The notes: generated by a model from the letters alone, not told the origin. Shown: positions 25,680 through 35,355, counted from the stretch's first letter. The stretch is 64,000 bases of DNA from JABGQS01 sp963674545 (GCA_963674545.2 CAXXFB010000001.1:2790001-2854000); one strand, 5' to 3'. Numbers and translations are program-made.

Positions 25680-26875
25680 CCCTGCCTCCTTGCATAGCTC
25701 CTAATTCCTATAGGGAGAAGCACGGCTATATATGCTGCAAGCACGGCAAAGTATATTCCTGTGTTATCTATCTTTGCATTGAACATTCCGGCAAGGCTCA
25801 TTCTGAGCGCAGGTGCGAATGGCGTGTAACCGGATACTGTCCTCAGAGCTTCCGGCATATATGCAGAAGGTACTATCAACCCTCCAAGAGCAGCCAGGGA
25901 AAGAACAACGCTCAAAGAGATGTATACAGCAGACTTTGAATTAAGCGCAATCACTATCATGACAAGGCTGGCAAGCGCACAGAACAAAAGCGAGCATCCG
26001 AGCAGCATAAGCACATCGCCAGCAAAGTACGCCAGTCGTCCTGTTATCATAAGCAGTGCAAAGCAAAGCACAGCGTATTGTATGAACAGCATCAGCGTTC
26101 CTGCGGCCCACTTGGATATAAAGCTTTTGACAGGAGAAATGCCGCCGATAATCTGGCGCTGAAGCAGCCCGCCTTTACGGTCATCTTCGGTGATGCGTGC
26201 AATGGGAAGTGCAGCCAGTGCAACGAATAAAATAAGCAGACAAGCCGCATAAAATTCTACTGGAAGTATGTCACTAAGCGGAGAAAACTCCTGTGTAGGT
26301 GCATAAATGTCGTCTATTGCCATGCCTTGCACAAGCAGATATGCCGACGTCTCGAAAAACACATCAGATGCAAGCTGCTGGTCGATCGGTTTTATGCTGT
26401 AGTAAAGCTCGTTGACGGCGTTCTGCGAATAGTTCACCAGGTCTATACCGGGCACTAAGGCTTCAAGCAAAAGCGCATTTTCCAGTGGCCGTTCCTTATT
26501 GCCGTAGTAGTTTATTATTACTTGATTGCCGTAGTACAGGGAATCCTGCAGACCCGGAGGTATATGTATGAAAGCGACGCTTCCCTCCTCAAGCGAATCA
26601 AGGCCCTCTTGCTTTTTATCTACAAACTGCACATCGACAAGCCCTTTTAGCGTGTCGCTCTTAATAAGCGAGTCGGCTATCAGCTTTGTGCTGGGGTCGG
26701 TGTCTTCGTTAAGAACAGTTATATGGAAATAATCAAGCCTTACATCGTTGAAATAAAGCGGTGCAATGGTAAGCGAAATCAGCACTACCAGTATGAGAGG
26801 CGCAAGTATAGTTATTATTATAGAAGTCTTGCTCTGCAATAGTCGTTTAAAATCTGTAAGTAAAAGCTTTTTCAT
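25676..26875 (-). CDS. ABC-2 type permease, A-type, second pair (399 aa)
   Basis: Starts MKKLLLTDFKRLLQSKTSII, close to the A-type permease at 28000-29202 (MKKLLLIDIKRLLQNRAS). N-terminal helix, large outside loop (about 45-210, with YYGNKERPLENALLLEALVPG) and a C-terminal block of helices. Together with the B-type gene it forms a likely heterodimer. It starts right after the B-type gene of the first pair. Confidence 0.85.
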   Translation of the reverse strand: MKKLLLTDFKRLLQSKTSIIITILAPLILVVLISLTIAPLYFNDVRLDYFHITVLNEDTDPSTKLIADSLIKSDTLKGLVDVQFVDKKQEGLDSLEEGSVAFIHIPPGLQDSLYYGNQVIINYYGNKERPLENALLLEALVPGIDLVNYSQNAVNELYYSIKPIDQQLASDVFFETSAYLLVQGMAIDDIYAPTQEFSPLSDILPVEFYAACLLILFVALAALPIARITEDDRKGGLLQRQIIGGISPVKSFISKWAAGTLMLFIQYAVLCFALLMITGRLAYFAGDVLMLLGCSLLFCALASLVMIVIALNSKSAVYISLSVVLSLAALGGLIVPSAYMPEALRTVSGYTPFAPALRMSLAGMFNAKIDNTGIYFAVLAAYIAVLLPIGIRSYARRQG

Positions 26876-28003
26876 CTACACCTCTCTCTTGCGCTTTCTG
26901 CGAATGAACACTATAGAATTATATACAACTGCACTTGCAGCCAGCCCGGCAAGGGATATCCAAAAGCCGCTGGTGTCTAAAGATGTAAGCCATTTTGACG
27001 GCAGTATGTAAGCGAACATAGGAACTATACCGACTTCTGGCAGCTTTACAAGCAAAGAACCGAAACCAAGGTTGACTATGGCTGCTGCTGTTATGCTCAT
27101 CATATGTATCGTTCTGCTTTTGATACGGCAAAAGGCAGATGCGATGCCTCCGAAAGCAAACAGGTAAAGCGCAAACATAATGATATAAGATACAGCTTTG
27201 GTATAATCCCCGGCTGCTGTAAACGCCGCAGCAGCGGGCAGCATACACGGCAGAAAGAATATGCTGTCTGCCATGCTGACGGCCAGCCTGAAACCACTTA
27301 CCGAAAGGTTTTGTGATTCCAGCCTTTGTTTGAAATCAGCCCCGCCTGCATTAACTGCGCAGAGCATTATGAACAATGCGCATACTGCTGCTGTAAAGAA
27401 GGCAGATTTATTTGCTGCATCAGCAAGCGGGTCAGCCGCTTCATACGTTCCAGATGGGCCGATGCGCTGTATATTCATAATTGGTTTTAACATGTATGAC
27501 ATCACTTCGTCAAATACTTTTATTTCAAGTGCACTGTCATACTCCGCCGCAACCTTAGAACTATACCGCGCCAGCCACAGATGCATGACTTGCGCGCCAA
27601 CGCCTTCGGATATCACTCCGGCGACAGAGCTATAGGGCGATTTATACATTTTGAGCGTGTCTTCATACTCGCCGTTCGTTATTTTATCTTCGAATCCCTG
27701 ATTAACTACGAACACAGCCTCCAGCTTACCAGCCCTCAGATCATCTAAAAGCTGCTCCTGTTCACCGGTTCTTATATTCAGCAGCTCCAGAGATTCGGTC
27801 GCTTCAAAAAGCTGTGATGAATAGAAACTGTTGTCTTCGTCTATCCATCCGATTGATACTGGCTGCTGGTTCTTTTCTCCCTCTTTTATACTTGCGAGAG
27901 GATATATGGCTACAGCTAGTGCTATCAAGAGCATAGCAATACTTCCGGCTGACGTGAAGTTCTGCTTTAATCGGTATTTGACAGTTCTGATAAATAGCTT
28001 CAT
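26876..28003 (-). CDS. ABC-2 type permease, B-type, first pair (375 aa)
   Basis: MKLFIRTVKYRLKQNFTSAG followed by one helix, an extracytoplasmic domain carrying SIGWIDEDNSFYSS and GFEDKITNGEYEDTLKMYKSPYSS, then C-terminal helices and a basic tail RRKRKREV. The start at 28003 overlaps the A-type gene by 4 bases (ATGA); a longer reading has no better ribosome site. It is a paralogue of the 24546-25679 gene. Confidence 0.85.
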   Translation of the reverse strand: MKLFIRTVKYRLKQNFTSAGSIAMLLIALAVAIYPLASIKEGEKNQQPVSIGWIDEDNSFYSSQLFEATESLELLNIRTGEQEQLLDDLRAGKLEAVFVVNQGFEDKITNGEYEDTLKMYKSPYSSVAGVISEGVGAQVMHLWLARYSSKVAAEYDSALEIKVFDEVMSYMLKPIMNIQRIGPSGTYEAADPLADAANKSAFFTAAVCALFIMLCAVNAGGADFKQRLESQNLSVSGFRLAVSMADSIFFLPCMLPAAAAFTAAGDYTKAVSYIIMFALYLFAFGGIASAFCRIKSRTIHMMSITAAAIVNLGFGSLLVKLPEVGIVPMFAYILPSKWLTSLDTSGFWISLAGLAASAVVYNSIVFIRRKRKREV

Positions 28004-29202
28004 ACCGTCCTCCTTACCATCAGCCTCATGCAAAAGGCAAAGAGAACTGTGGTATAGCCTGCAAGCAGTGCGGCTGAAACGGCTATTCCTCCAGACTGAG
28101 TACTGAACATACCTATTGACGCAAGCCTGAGCGCCGCAGATATCGGGGTAAAAGCGGAGATGCTGCCAAGCAGCTTAGGCATAAATACAGCTGGGATAAA
28201 CAATCCCCCTAGTGCGGCGAGAGCTGTCAGCGTTATGAAAGAGCCGACCTCGCTCTGCTTGAAAGCAAGCCCGCATGCAAGCTGCAGCGCACTTGCAAAA
28301 AGACAGAGCAGGACTCCGCATACTGTCAGCGAAAGAAAGCTGCCGGCATAATATGAAATGCTGTTTGTAGCAAGCATTATAGCACCGGACAGTACGGCGA
28401 ACTGAACAAGCATGAACAGAGAGCCTGCCAGCCATTTCGATAACAGAACTTTTAAAGGACGACTGCCGGATAAAAGCTGTCTGTGCAAAATGCCGTTTTT
28501 TGCGTCCGTGCTGACAAGTTTTGCGATGGGCAGTCCTCCCAGCGCTGCAAAAAGCACGAGAAGTGCTGAAGCGTAATATTCAAGAGGCAGCATCGCTCCG
28601 AACGGAGAGATATCATCGTTTTGTCTCGTATATATAGCTTTTCGGTTCATGACCTCATAAAAATATTTTCTTGCGATATCACTGTAAAGCTTGTCGGCTG
28701 CACCTTCGTTTACGGGTTCGATGTTTTGAAAAAGCACTATAGAGGCGTTTTGTGTGAAATTAACAAGATCGGACGCTGCTTCCATAGCCCCCGACAATAT
28801 AGCATCCTCAAGAGGAAGCTCGGGGTTGCCGGCATATTCAATTATCACCGGCTTGTCTTCAGATATAGTTTCTTGCATTCCTGCGGGCAGGTGAATATAT
28901 GCTGCTGCACCATTTTCTATCTGTTCGAAACCTTCTTTGTCGCTGTATACGAATACAGCATCAACAAGTTTGTCAAACTCTTTGTTCTTGAGTATGGTAT
29001 TAAGCAGTTCGTTTGTTAGAGGGTGGCCGTCTTCGTTGTAGATTGCCACGAAGTATTCATTAACAATAGTGCTGTCAAAAAAGTAAGGTGCGAGAAGAAG
29101 CGAAACAAGAACGACAAGCACTACAGGCACTAAAAGTGTAAATGCGACAGACGCCCTGTTCTGTAAAAGCCGTTTGATATCAATTAACAATAGCTTTTTC
29201 AT
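28000..29202 (-). CDS. ABC-2 type permease, A-type, first pair (400 aa)
   Basis: MKKLLLIDIKRLLQNRASVAFTLLVPVVLVVLVSLLLAPYFF gives the first helix; the outside loop has YAGNPELPLEDAILSGAMEAASDLVNFTQNAS; the C-terminal half holds five to six helices. It is the first of four consecutive, overlapping permease genes, two A/B pairs that arose by duplication. The only nearby ATPase is at 30931-31623, separated from it by the QPYQG protein and a terminator. Confidence 0.85.
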   Translation of the reverse strand: MKKLLLIDIKRLLQNRASVAFTLLVPVVLVVLVSLLLAPYFFDSTIVNEYFVAIYNEDGHPLTNELLNTILKNKEFDKLVDAVFVYSDKEGFEQIENGAAAYIHLPAGMQETISEDKPVIIEYAGNPELPLEDAILSGAMEAASDLVNFTQNASIVLFQNIEPVNEGAADKLYSDIARKYFYEVMNRKAIYTRQNDDISPFGAMLPLEYYASALLVLFAALGGLPIAKLVSTDAKNGILHRQLLSGSRPLKVLLSKWLAGSLFMLVQFAVLSGAIMLATNSISYYAGSFLSLTVCGVLLCLFASALQLACGLAFKQSEVGSFITLTALAALGGLFIPAVFMPKLLGSISAFTPISAALRLASIGMFSTQSGGIAVSAALLAGYTTVLFAFCMRLMVRRTV

Positions 29203-29224
29203 ATTCCCGCATTCCTAACGTGTT

Positions 29225-29266
29225 AAAAAAAGGGCAATAGGAAGGTCCTATCGCCCTTTTGATAGT
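29225..29266 (-). terminator. Terminator between the QPYQG protein and the permeases
   Basis: On the minus strand a 13-bp stem with one wobble (AAAAGGGCGATAGGA / TCCTATTGCCCTTTT), then T residues. It would limit permease expression relative to the ATPase unless bypassed. Confidence 0.8.
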
Positions 29267-29272
29267 TTTGTT

Positions 29273-30913
29273 CTAAAAGTCGCTGAAATCATCCAATGCA
29301 CCGAAGTTGCCAAGACCGCCGAAGTTGCCGAGGTTGTTAAAAAGGTTGTTTATATCCTGCCAGTCCATGTCATATATTTCATCCCAGTTGCTGTCGTCCT
29401 CAAGCATGCCAAGGTCGTCTCCGAAAGTTATATCAGCATTCAGATCAACGCCTATACCGATGTCGCCCTCGTACCCTGCTTGCGCAAGACTGTCTCCTGC
29501 ATCAAGCTCGATGCTGAATTCGCCGGTGTATACATAATCTGAACTGTTGTCCTGTTCCAGTATGGTCTCACCGGATATAGTCATAGCGATTTGTTGAGCT
29601 TCGGTATATTCGTCTTCAGGTATGTTGAGTTCGACTTGCGCTTCCATGTTCATATACTCGTCGTCATAGACCATTTCTTCAAAAAGGTTGACTGCTTCGT
29701 CACCGTTGTAATCAAAGATAACGCTGATGTATGCGGCGTTCGAAGTATATTGTGTAACAACAGTAAATTCGTATTCATCTTCTCCGTCGTCAAGATAGAA
29801 GCCAAAGCCAACAGATTTGCCTTTATATTCATATACTGACCAAGATATCTCAATGTCTTCGATTTCTGCAAGCTCGTCTTCATCAAGGTCTATCATGTCG
29901 TCAATGACATCCTGGATATCGACTTCTTCGCCTGATGCTTCCGAGAGAGTGTCCGCAAGGTCCTGAAGATCGTCGATAAGTTCGTCATTTTCATCAAGAT
30001 TTTCTCCGAAGGCAACGATGATGTCGTATATATCTTCACTATCAAGCGTGGTAGTGATAGCGCTCATTTCCACTTCGTCGTCCTCCAGTGGACTGTATAT
30101 GTCAACTGTATCTTTCTCTGTAAGCTCGTCCGGAATAGCAGGCGCAAGCTCCATCATTACTTTTTCCATAAGGTCGCTGAAGTCTTCGTCAGCAGCCAGT
30201 GAATTGAGAGCTTTCAGTCTGTCGGTCAGAGGCATCTCGTCAGAGAGGTCAACATCGGTGTTTGGGTCGAGAGGAATGGAGTATGCCTCTCCCAAAACGC
30301 TCAATACGACATCTTCCTCAATAAGATATACATCAGCGGAAGTAACGCCCAAATCGAGTTTGAGCCCTAAATCTTTTAAGTCGTACTTCGCTTCAAAATC
30401 TATGTTCACGCCGTCCATTTCAGGCATCAACCCACTAAACAGTTCAGAATCGAGACTTATGTCTCCCTCCATCTCGAAAGCTTCACTTTCGAACCTGTCG
30501 GATACGTCGCTATACACCTTGCTTTGGATATCCTTCATAGCATCTTCTCTGGAATCGAAATAGTCATAAGCTGCCCATGCACCTTCGTTTCCCGGCCTTT
30601 TTCCGCCAAGGTCAATAACTCCAAAGACGAATAGTGCAACTACTGCAAGTATTACAACGACTGCAACGATAAGCCAGATCCACCATTTGCTCTTCTTTTT
30701 CGGAGGAACAGGCGGCTGGCCCTGATATGGCTGATATGGCTGATATGGTTGGTACGGTTGCTGCGGCTGCCCCTGGTATGGCTGCCCCTGATATGGCTGC
30801 CCCTGATATGGCTGCTGCGGCTGCCCCTGGTATGGCTGTTGCGGCTGGCCCTGGTATGGCTGCCCCTGATATGGCTGCTGCGGCTGGTTCTGATTGTTAT
30901 TTTGATCACTCAT
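29273..30913 (-). CDS. QPYQG-repeat single-pass membrane protein with large acidic outer domain, 546 aa
   Basis: Residues about 8-70 are a low-complexity Gln/Pro/Tyr/Gly region (PYQGQPQQ units), predicted to be cytoplasmic; PPKKKSKWWIW then leads into one transmembrane helix (about 80-101). The outer 440 residues are very acidic and contain two sets of VDLNADITF / VELNIPEDE-like strands; they resemble DUF6583-like lipid- or substrate-binding domains, which is not certain. The last 30 residues are Asn/Gly/Phe-rich (NNLGNFGGLGNFGALDDFSDF). It lies 17 bases after the ABC ATPase, so it is part of the exporter locus, perhaps as an accessory or regulatory protein. Confidence 0.75.
   Translation of the reverse strand: MSDQNNNQNQPQQPYQGQPYQGQPQQPYQGQPQQPYQGQPYQGQPYQGQPQQPYQPYQPYQPYQGQPPVPPKKKSKWWIWLIVAVVVILAVVALFVFGVIDLGGKRPGNEGAWAAYDYFDSREDAMKDIQSKVYSDVSDRFESEAFEMEGDISLDSELFSGLMPEMDGVNIDFEAKYDLKDLGLKLDLGVTSADVYLIEEDVVLSVLGEAYSIPLDPNTDVDLSDEMPLTDRLKALNSLAADEDFSDLMEKVMMELAPAIPDELTEKDTVDIYSPLEDDEVEMSAITTTLDSEDIYDIIVAFGENLDENDELIDDLQDLADTLSEASGEEVDIQDVIDDMIDLDEDELAEIEDIEISWSVYEYKGKSVGFGFYLDDGEDEYEFTVVTQYTSNAAYISVIFDYNGDEAVNLFEEMVYDDEYMNMEAQVELNIPEDEYTEAQQIAMTISGETILEQDNSSDYVYTGEFSIELDAGDSLAQAGYEGDIGIGVDLNADITFGDDLGMLEDDSNWDEIYDMDWQDINNLFNNLGNFGGLGNFGALDDFSDF
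30722..30891 (-). repeat. Short in-frame repeats encoding PYQGQ units
   Basis: Units of 12 to 15 bases (variants of CAGCCATATCAGGGG, read on the minus strand) are repeated more than ten times inside the gene. The copies are prone to slippage. Confidence 0.85.
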
Positions 30914-30930
30914 AATAGTTATCCCTCCTG

Positions 30931-31623
30931 TTATGAAGTATAATAGCGGATGGCCATGGGCAGGCTGTCAGCATTTTCATTACCTGAAAAATCCAGACTG
31001 CCGTAGTATGTGCACTCACCGTCTCTAAGCGCTAACATATTATCAGCCAAAGAGCCAAGCCCGTCTAAATAGTGACTAGTAAAAATAATAGTTATTCCGC
31101 TTTGTTTCATCCTCTTGAAGCTTTCGAGCATTTTTGCTCTGTTTTCCACGTCTACTCCCGCCAGCGGTTCGTCCATTATAAGCAGCTTTGGCCGCAGTAC
31201 CAGCGATGCGCCTATATTAAGCCTTCTCTGCATGCCGCCGGAGAGTTTCTTTACTTTTTTCTTCTGCACATGTGCAAGGTCGATAAGCTCTATGACTTCG
31301 TTATAAATGCTCTCGTCTTTCTTGTCCATCCAGTAATATAGATTGTCTTTCACACAAAGCTCCGGCATAAGGGCTATTCCCTGTGGTACATACCCGATGT
31401 ACTTACGCACATGTCCCGGATACTTAAGAGCGTCAATTCCGGCTATGGAAAGACTTCCGCTGTCCGGACGTGAAGCTGTGGCAATTATCTTTAAGAGTGT
31501 AGTTTTTCCGGCCCCGTTTTCTCCGACTACAGCAAGACAACTACCCTCGTCAACGCCCAGGCTGACACCTTTAAGGTACTCGATTTTTCCATAGCTTTTC
31601 CTTAAATTTTGTGCTGTAAGCAT
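30931..31623 (-). CDS. ABC transporter ATP-binding protein, 230 aa
   Basis: Energises the ABC-2 exporter. Walker A GENGAGKTT (about residues 35-43), Q-loop in GYVPQG, signature LSGGMQRR, Walker B LLIMDEP and the switch His in FTSHY are all present. It is the first gene of the locus, followed by the QPYQG protein and four permeases. It is of the CcmA/drug-exporter ATPase type. Confidence 0.93.
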   Translation of the reverse strand: MLTAQNLRKSYGKIEYLKGVSLGVDEGSCLAVVGENGAGKTTLLKIIATASRPDSGSLSIAGIDALKYPGHVRKYIGYVPQGIALMPELCVKDNLYYWMDKKDESIYNEVIELIDLAHVQKKKVKKLSGGMQRRLNIGASLVLRPKLLIMDEPLAGVDVENRAKMLESFKRMKQSGITIIFTSHYLDGLGSLADNMLALRDGECTYYGSLDFSGNENADSLPMAIRYYTS

Positions 31624-31812
31624 AAAATATATACCGGCTCCTGCAGATGTGGATTAGTGATGAAATTTCCTTCAAGATTAACAAATACAGTATAACATAT
31701 GGGTGTCATCAAATCAAAGAAAATACTTGCAGTCCATGAAAAAAACGAATTTGCACAACCGGGCAGCCATATCGTATAATGAGGTATCAAATTAAATAAC
31801 TGTAAGGAAAAT

Positions 31813-32286
31813 ATGAAAGAAAGATACAAACGCAGAAAACTTCCGGTAGTTGCCGGTATACTAATAACAGTTGGCTTGGTTGGCCTTGTACTGCTGATGC
31901 ACGGAATAGCTACGGCTATCAACACGTTGATGCAGGCCTCGTTTATGGAATATGTAGAATACATTATACTTATTGTTCTTGGAATAGTGATAGTACGCAA
32001 ATGGCTTACGGAATATGAATATCAGGCAGATGAAGAAGACTTCACTGTAGACAGGGTTATAGGAAGCAATCCCAGGCGTATATTCGAGTGTCCATTAAGA
32101 CAGATAGTATATATAGGTAGAGAAAAGCCTCAGGATATAAAGGGAAGACTGCAAAAGCTGACTTTCGCAGCGGGCAGGAAAAGCCGGGCTTATATAACAT
32201 ATATAAAAGACGACGAGAAACGGGGTGCCGTTTTTTCGCCGTCAGAGAAATTCATAGAATATATGAAATCACGTATAATCGAATAG
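31813..32286 (+). CDS. Two-helix membrane protein, 157 aa
   Basis: Basic start MKERYKRRK, two transmembrane helices (about 12-33 and 43-62), then a cytoplasmic domain of about 90 residues with short strands (RRIFECPLRQIVYIGREK, AYITYIKDDEKRGAVFSPSEKFIEYM) resembling a PH-like fold. Function unknown. It ends 2 bases from the convergent membrane protein gene, with no terminator between them. Confidence 0.6.
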   Translation: MKERYKRRKLPVVAGILITVGLVGLVLLMHGIATAINTLMQASFMEYVEYIILIVLGIVIVRKWLTEYEYQADEEDFTVDRVIGSNPRRIFECPLRQIVYIGREKPQDIKGRLQKLTFAAGRKSRAYITYIKDDEKRGAVFSPSEKFIEYMKSRIIE

Positions 32287-32288
32287 GG

Positions 32289-33077
32289 CTAAAGAATCAC
32301 TGCGATTATTATTGTTGCTGCAAGAACGCTGGCCGCAATGATTGCGAATTTTTTCAGATACTTAAAATCACTCATTTCAAGGAAAATACTTTTCCTCATG
32401 CCGCCCCACGCAAGCGTATAGCGTTTGAGAACGCTCCATTTTGTGAACTCTATTCTCATAAGCGCAAGTTCGCTGAGCATGTAAAGCGCAGACATTATGA
32501 AAATCACCATAGGCAGTGCGCCTATACCAAGTACCGGCAGAACGAGAGACTTTGGCGTAAAGCCGCTAAGCGCAAGCTGCCCTTTGATAAGGAAAAACAA
32601 CATGCCCGCATACATAGCGAAAGGAATCAAAAAGGCTATGCCGGACAGGAAGAAAGAGAACAAAGCGATAGCGACCCTTGAAAGAAAATCCGGAGTATAG
32701 TTTATCATTTCCTTGGTCTCTTCAAAAGAATAGTATCTGTCACGGCTGTCTACAGAACGCAGTGCTGCAGAAGTTTTCTTATCCATAAACTTAAGATCAC
32801 GGGTCTCAAGCAGCTTTACAAAGTGTGTTTCCTGAAGACTGAAGTCTTCTCCCGGCTCAAATTTCTTGATGTGGACTTTGTTATAAGTGAGTTTATAAAC
32901 TCTGCCTATCTCAAACTTATTGAATGTAAAAGGAGTTCTGACCAACAGACGGAACACCCTTGGGGCTTCGTCCGACAGCGTTTCGAGCGACGTAAAATAC
33001 AGCCTGTACCTGTTTGGTCCGCCGATTCTCTCCTTCGAAAAAAGAAGCATGCCTTCACGTTCTTTATAATTCATCAT
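32289..33077 (-). CDS. Integral membrane protein, 262 aa
   Basis: An N-terminal soluble part of about 125 residues (FNKFEIGRVYKLTYNKVHIKKF) is followed by four hydrophobic segments (about 132-160, 175-200, and others) and a C-terminal helix. I do not recognise the family. Two consecutive ATG codons at 33077/33074 behind GGAGC serve as start. Confidence 0.6.
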   Translation of the reverse strand: MMNYKEREGMLLFSKERIGGPNRYRLYFTSLETLSDEAPRVFRLLVRTPFTFNKFEIGRVYKLTYNKVHIKKFEPGEDFSLQETHFVKLLETRDLKFMDKKTSAALRSVDSRDRYYSFEETKEMINYTPDFLSRVAIALFSFFLSGIAFLIPFAMYAGMLFFLIKGQLALSGFTPKSLVLPVLGIGALPMVIFIMSALYMLSELALMRIEFTKWSVLKRYTLAWGGMRKSIFLEMSDFKYLKKFAIIAASVLAATIIIAVIL

Positions 33078-33135
33078 GCGCTCCTTGTTTTTAAGTACTA
33101 CCTATTATCTCACACTTTTTTTCAATATTAAAGGG

Positions 33136-33164
33136 TTGTGCAAAAACATTTTGAGTAATAGAAT
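33136..33164 (+). promoter_or_regulatory. Promoter upstream of the amino acid decarboxylase
   Basis: TTGTGC (33136-33141), 17 bp, TAGAAT (33159-33164), followed about 20 bases later by GGGGGGAGG and the ATG at 33203. Confidence 0.55.
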
Positions 33165-33202
33165 AGATTAAAAGAGACAATGGTAGTGGGGGGAGGAAGA
33201 AC

Positions 33203-34591
33203 ATGGAGCGCAGAACTCCGATAATGGACGCACTATATTCGGTCTGCGAAGATTCAAGGGCACGTTTTTGTATGCCCGGCCACAAGGGCGACACCGGATT
33301 TTTCGGCGGAGAGCTGTTGAAATACGATGTAACAGAGCTCACCGGCCTTGATAACCTTATGTCGCCGCACGGCGCAATAAAGGAATCGCAGGATCTGCAC
33401 GCTGAGTTCATTGGCGCTTCGGCGGTACATTATACTACCGGCGGCTCGACTACCGGTGTGCTGGCTATGCTGTCTTTGTTCGCAGGCAAAAAGGTTGTTT
33501 TTCCACGTGGGATACACATAAGCGCTGCCAACGCTATAACTCTTTTTGATATCCGACCGATATACCTTCCGTCAAGAGCGTGCGACTATCCGGCTCTGAC
33601 TGCCGTGGAAGACGTTAAAAAAACTCTGCTTGAAAACAGAGACGCAGCAGCGGTGTTCATGACTTATCCTAACTATTTCGGCCTTTGCAGCGATATAGCG
33701 TCTATAGCAGGGCTCGTACATAAGATGGGGATTCCGCTTCTGGTGGACGGAGCGCACAGCGCGCACTTCGACTATTCGCCGCTTTTGCCGCTTTCGCCGT
33801 CGGATGCAGGTGCAGATGTCTGGACGCAGAGCGCCCACAAGACGCTTCCGGCTATGAACCAGTGCGCATGCATATGTCTAGGAAAGTCTTCGCTTATATC
33901 ATCCGAAGATATAAAACGCTCGCTGACAAAGCTGCAGACGTCAAGCCCTTCATATTTGCTTCTTGCTTCGCTCGACTATGCTCATGCCTTTATGCGTGAT
34001 AAAGGAGAGCAGGAGCTTTTCAGGGTCATTGAGGAAGTAGACGTATTTCGTGATATGATAAATAAACTACCTTTGTTCAGCATCCCTTGCATAGAGCTTG
34101 CAGAGAACGAAGAACGGGATCCGCTGAAGCTGATTATAGATGTAAGCGCTTCGGGACACACCGGAATGAGCATAAAGAAAAAGCTGGAGCTTGCCGGCAT
34201 ACAGGTTGAAGCTGCCGACACAAAGAACATACTGCTTCTTTTAACTGTCGGTGATACCATAGATATGCTCGACATTCTTTACGATGAGCTTAAAAAGATA
34301 GAAAAGACATATTCGAGGAACATATATTTTTCGCCTTACAGTCTTCCTTTTGCTACAAAATATTCGCCAAAACACAAACAATACGTTAATATAGAGAAAG
34401 TACGCATAGAGCGTGCTGTCGGCAGGACAAGCGCAAGCACGGTCTGTGTGTTCCCACCGGCAGAAGTAGTAGTACACGCCGGCCAACAGATATCGTTCGA
34501 AATATCCGGCTATCTGCTTGAAGCCAAACGGCAGGGCTACGAAGTTATAGGCATCAGTGACACCATAGACGTATACGGGGAGATTATATGA
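33203..34591 (+). CDS. Orn/Lys/Arg decarboxylase-family PLP enzyme, 462 aa
   Basis: PLP enzyme of the fold-type I decarboxylase group found next to tmk in Firmicutes (YaaO type). FCMPGHKGDTGF, DVTELTGLDNLM, HYTTGGSTTGVLAM, LLVDGAHSAHFDYS and the PLP-lysine TQSAHKTLPAMNQ (Lys about residue 215) are the family motifs. A C-terminal decarboxylase domain follows. The likely substrate is arginine or lysine, with agmatine or cadaverine as product; the sequence alone does not decide. It overlaps the HAD gene by 4 bases and begins an operon leading towards tmk. Confidence 0.93.
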   Translation: MERRTPIMDALYSVCEDSRARFCMPGHKGDTGFFGGELLKYDVTELTGLDNLMSPHGAIKESQDLHAEFIGASAVHYTTGGSTTGVLAMLSLFAGKKVVFPRGIHISAANAITLFDIRPIYLPSRACDYPALTAVEDVKKTLLENRDAAAVFMTYPNYFGLCSDIASIAGLVHKMGIPLLVDGAHSAHFDYSPLLPLSPSDAGADVWTQSAHKTLPAMNQCACICLGKSSLISSEDIKRSLTKLQTSSPSYLLLASLDYAHAFMRDKGEQELFRVIEEVDVFRDMINKLPLFSIPCIELAENEERDPLKLIIDVSASGHTGMSIKKKLELAGIQVEAADTKNILLLLTVGDTIDMLDILYDELKKIEKTYSRNIYFSPYSLPFATKYSPKHKQYVNIEKVRIERAVGRTSASTVCVFPPAEVVVHAGQQISFEISGYLLEAKRQGYEVIGISDTIDVYGEII

Positions 34592-35265
34592 TAGAAAACT
34601 TAAGCGGCTTAGATGTTGGCATAATAGACAGTATCTTTCTTGACCTTGACGGCACGGTTTCGGAATCGGGTGAGAGCTGCAAGAACGGTGTAAAGTACAT
34701 GTTTGGAAAGATAGGTATAAATCAGCCAAATGAGGAAGAGCTCAACGCTTTTGTGGGTCCGACAGTGAAAGTGCATCTAGTTGAGGAACATGGGTTTTCT
34801 GAAGATGAAGCCGCACAAGCATATGTATTCTACAGAGAGTATTACGACGGCATAGGTATATTCGAGAGTTCCATGTATGAAGGTATAGACAAGGCAATCA
34901 TAAGCATGAAAGAGTCGGGCAGAAAGGTATACTTAGCTACGCTTAAACCTGAAGAGCAGGCGATCCAGATAACAGAGAGCTATAAAATAGATAAGCTGTT
35001 TGACGGAATATACGGAGCCAGGCACGACTTGGGGATACTTCACAAACAGCAGGTACTGCAGCGTGCAGTAGAAAAGATAGGCAAACATCCGGGAGAGTCA
35101 GTGATGGTTGGGGACCGCAAGTATGACATAATGGCGGCAAAACATATGGGCTTTCACTCTGTCGGCGTGTTGTATGGATATGGAACGAGGCAAGAGCTTG
35201 TTGAGCAGGGCTGTGATATCATAGTGCAAAGTGTTGCCGACCTTGCAAGCCTTTTTGGCAAATAG
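34588..35265 (+). CDS. HAD-family phosphatase, 225 aa
   Basis: Phosphoglycolate-phosphatase-like HAD enzyme. Motif I FLDLDGTVSESG (Asp nucleophile), motif II region VYLATLKPE (a T-L-K variation of the usual S/T-N-K), motif IV GDRKYDIMAAK. The cap domain lies between residues 32 and 100. Cytoplasmic; substrate unknown. It is coupled to the preceding decarboxylase gene by a 4-base overlap. Confidence 0.88.
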   Translation: MIENLSGLDVGIIDSIFLDLDGTVSESGESCKNGVKYMFGKIGINQPNEEELNAFVGPTVKVHLVEEHGFSEDEAAQAYVFYREYYDGIGIFESSMYEGIDKAIISMKESGRKVYLATLKPEEQAIQITESYKIDKLFDGIYGARHDLGILHKQQVLQRAVEKIGKHPGESVMVGDRKYDIMAAKHMGFHSVGVLYGYGTRQELVEQGCDIIVQSVADLASLFGK

Positions 35266-35355
35266 TCATAAAGACAATCGGAGGGAATACAACAGTTTAA
35301 AGAGAACATTAAGATAAACTCATATACTGAATAAAAATAGTAAAACGAGGGATAA

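Noticed and set aside
30722..30891. CRISPR-like array
   Set aside because: Repeats are 12-15 bases, in frame and encode PYQGQ; there are no spacers and no cas genes.
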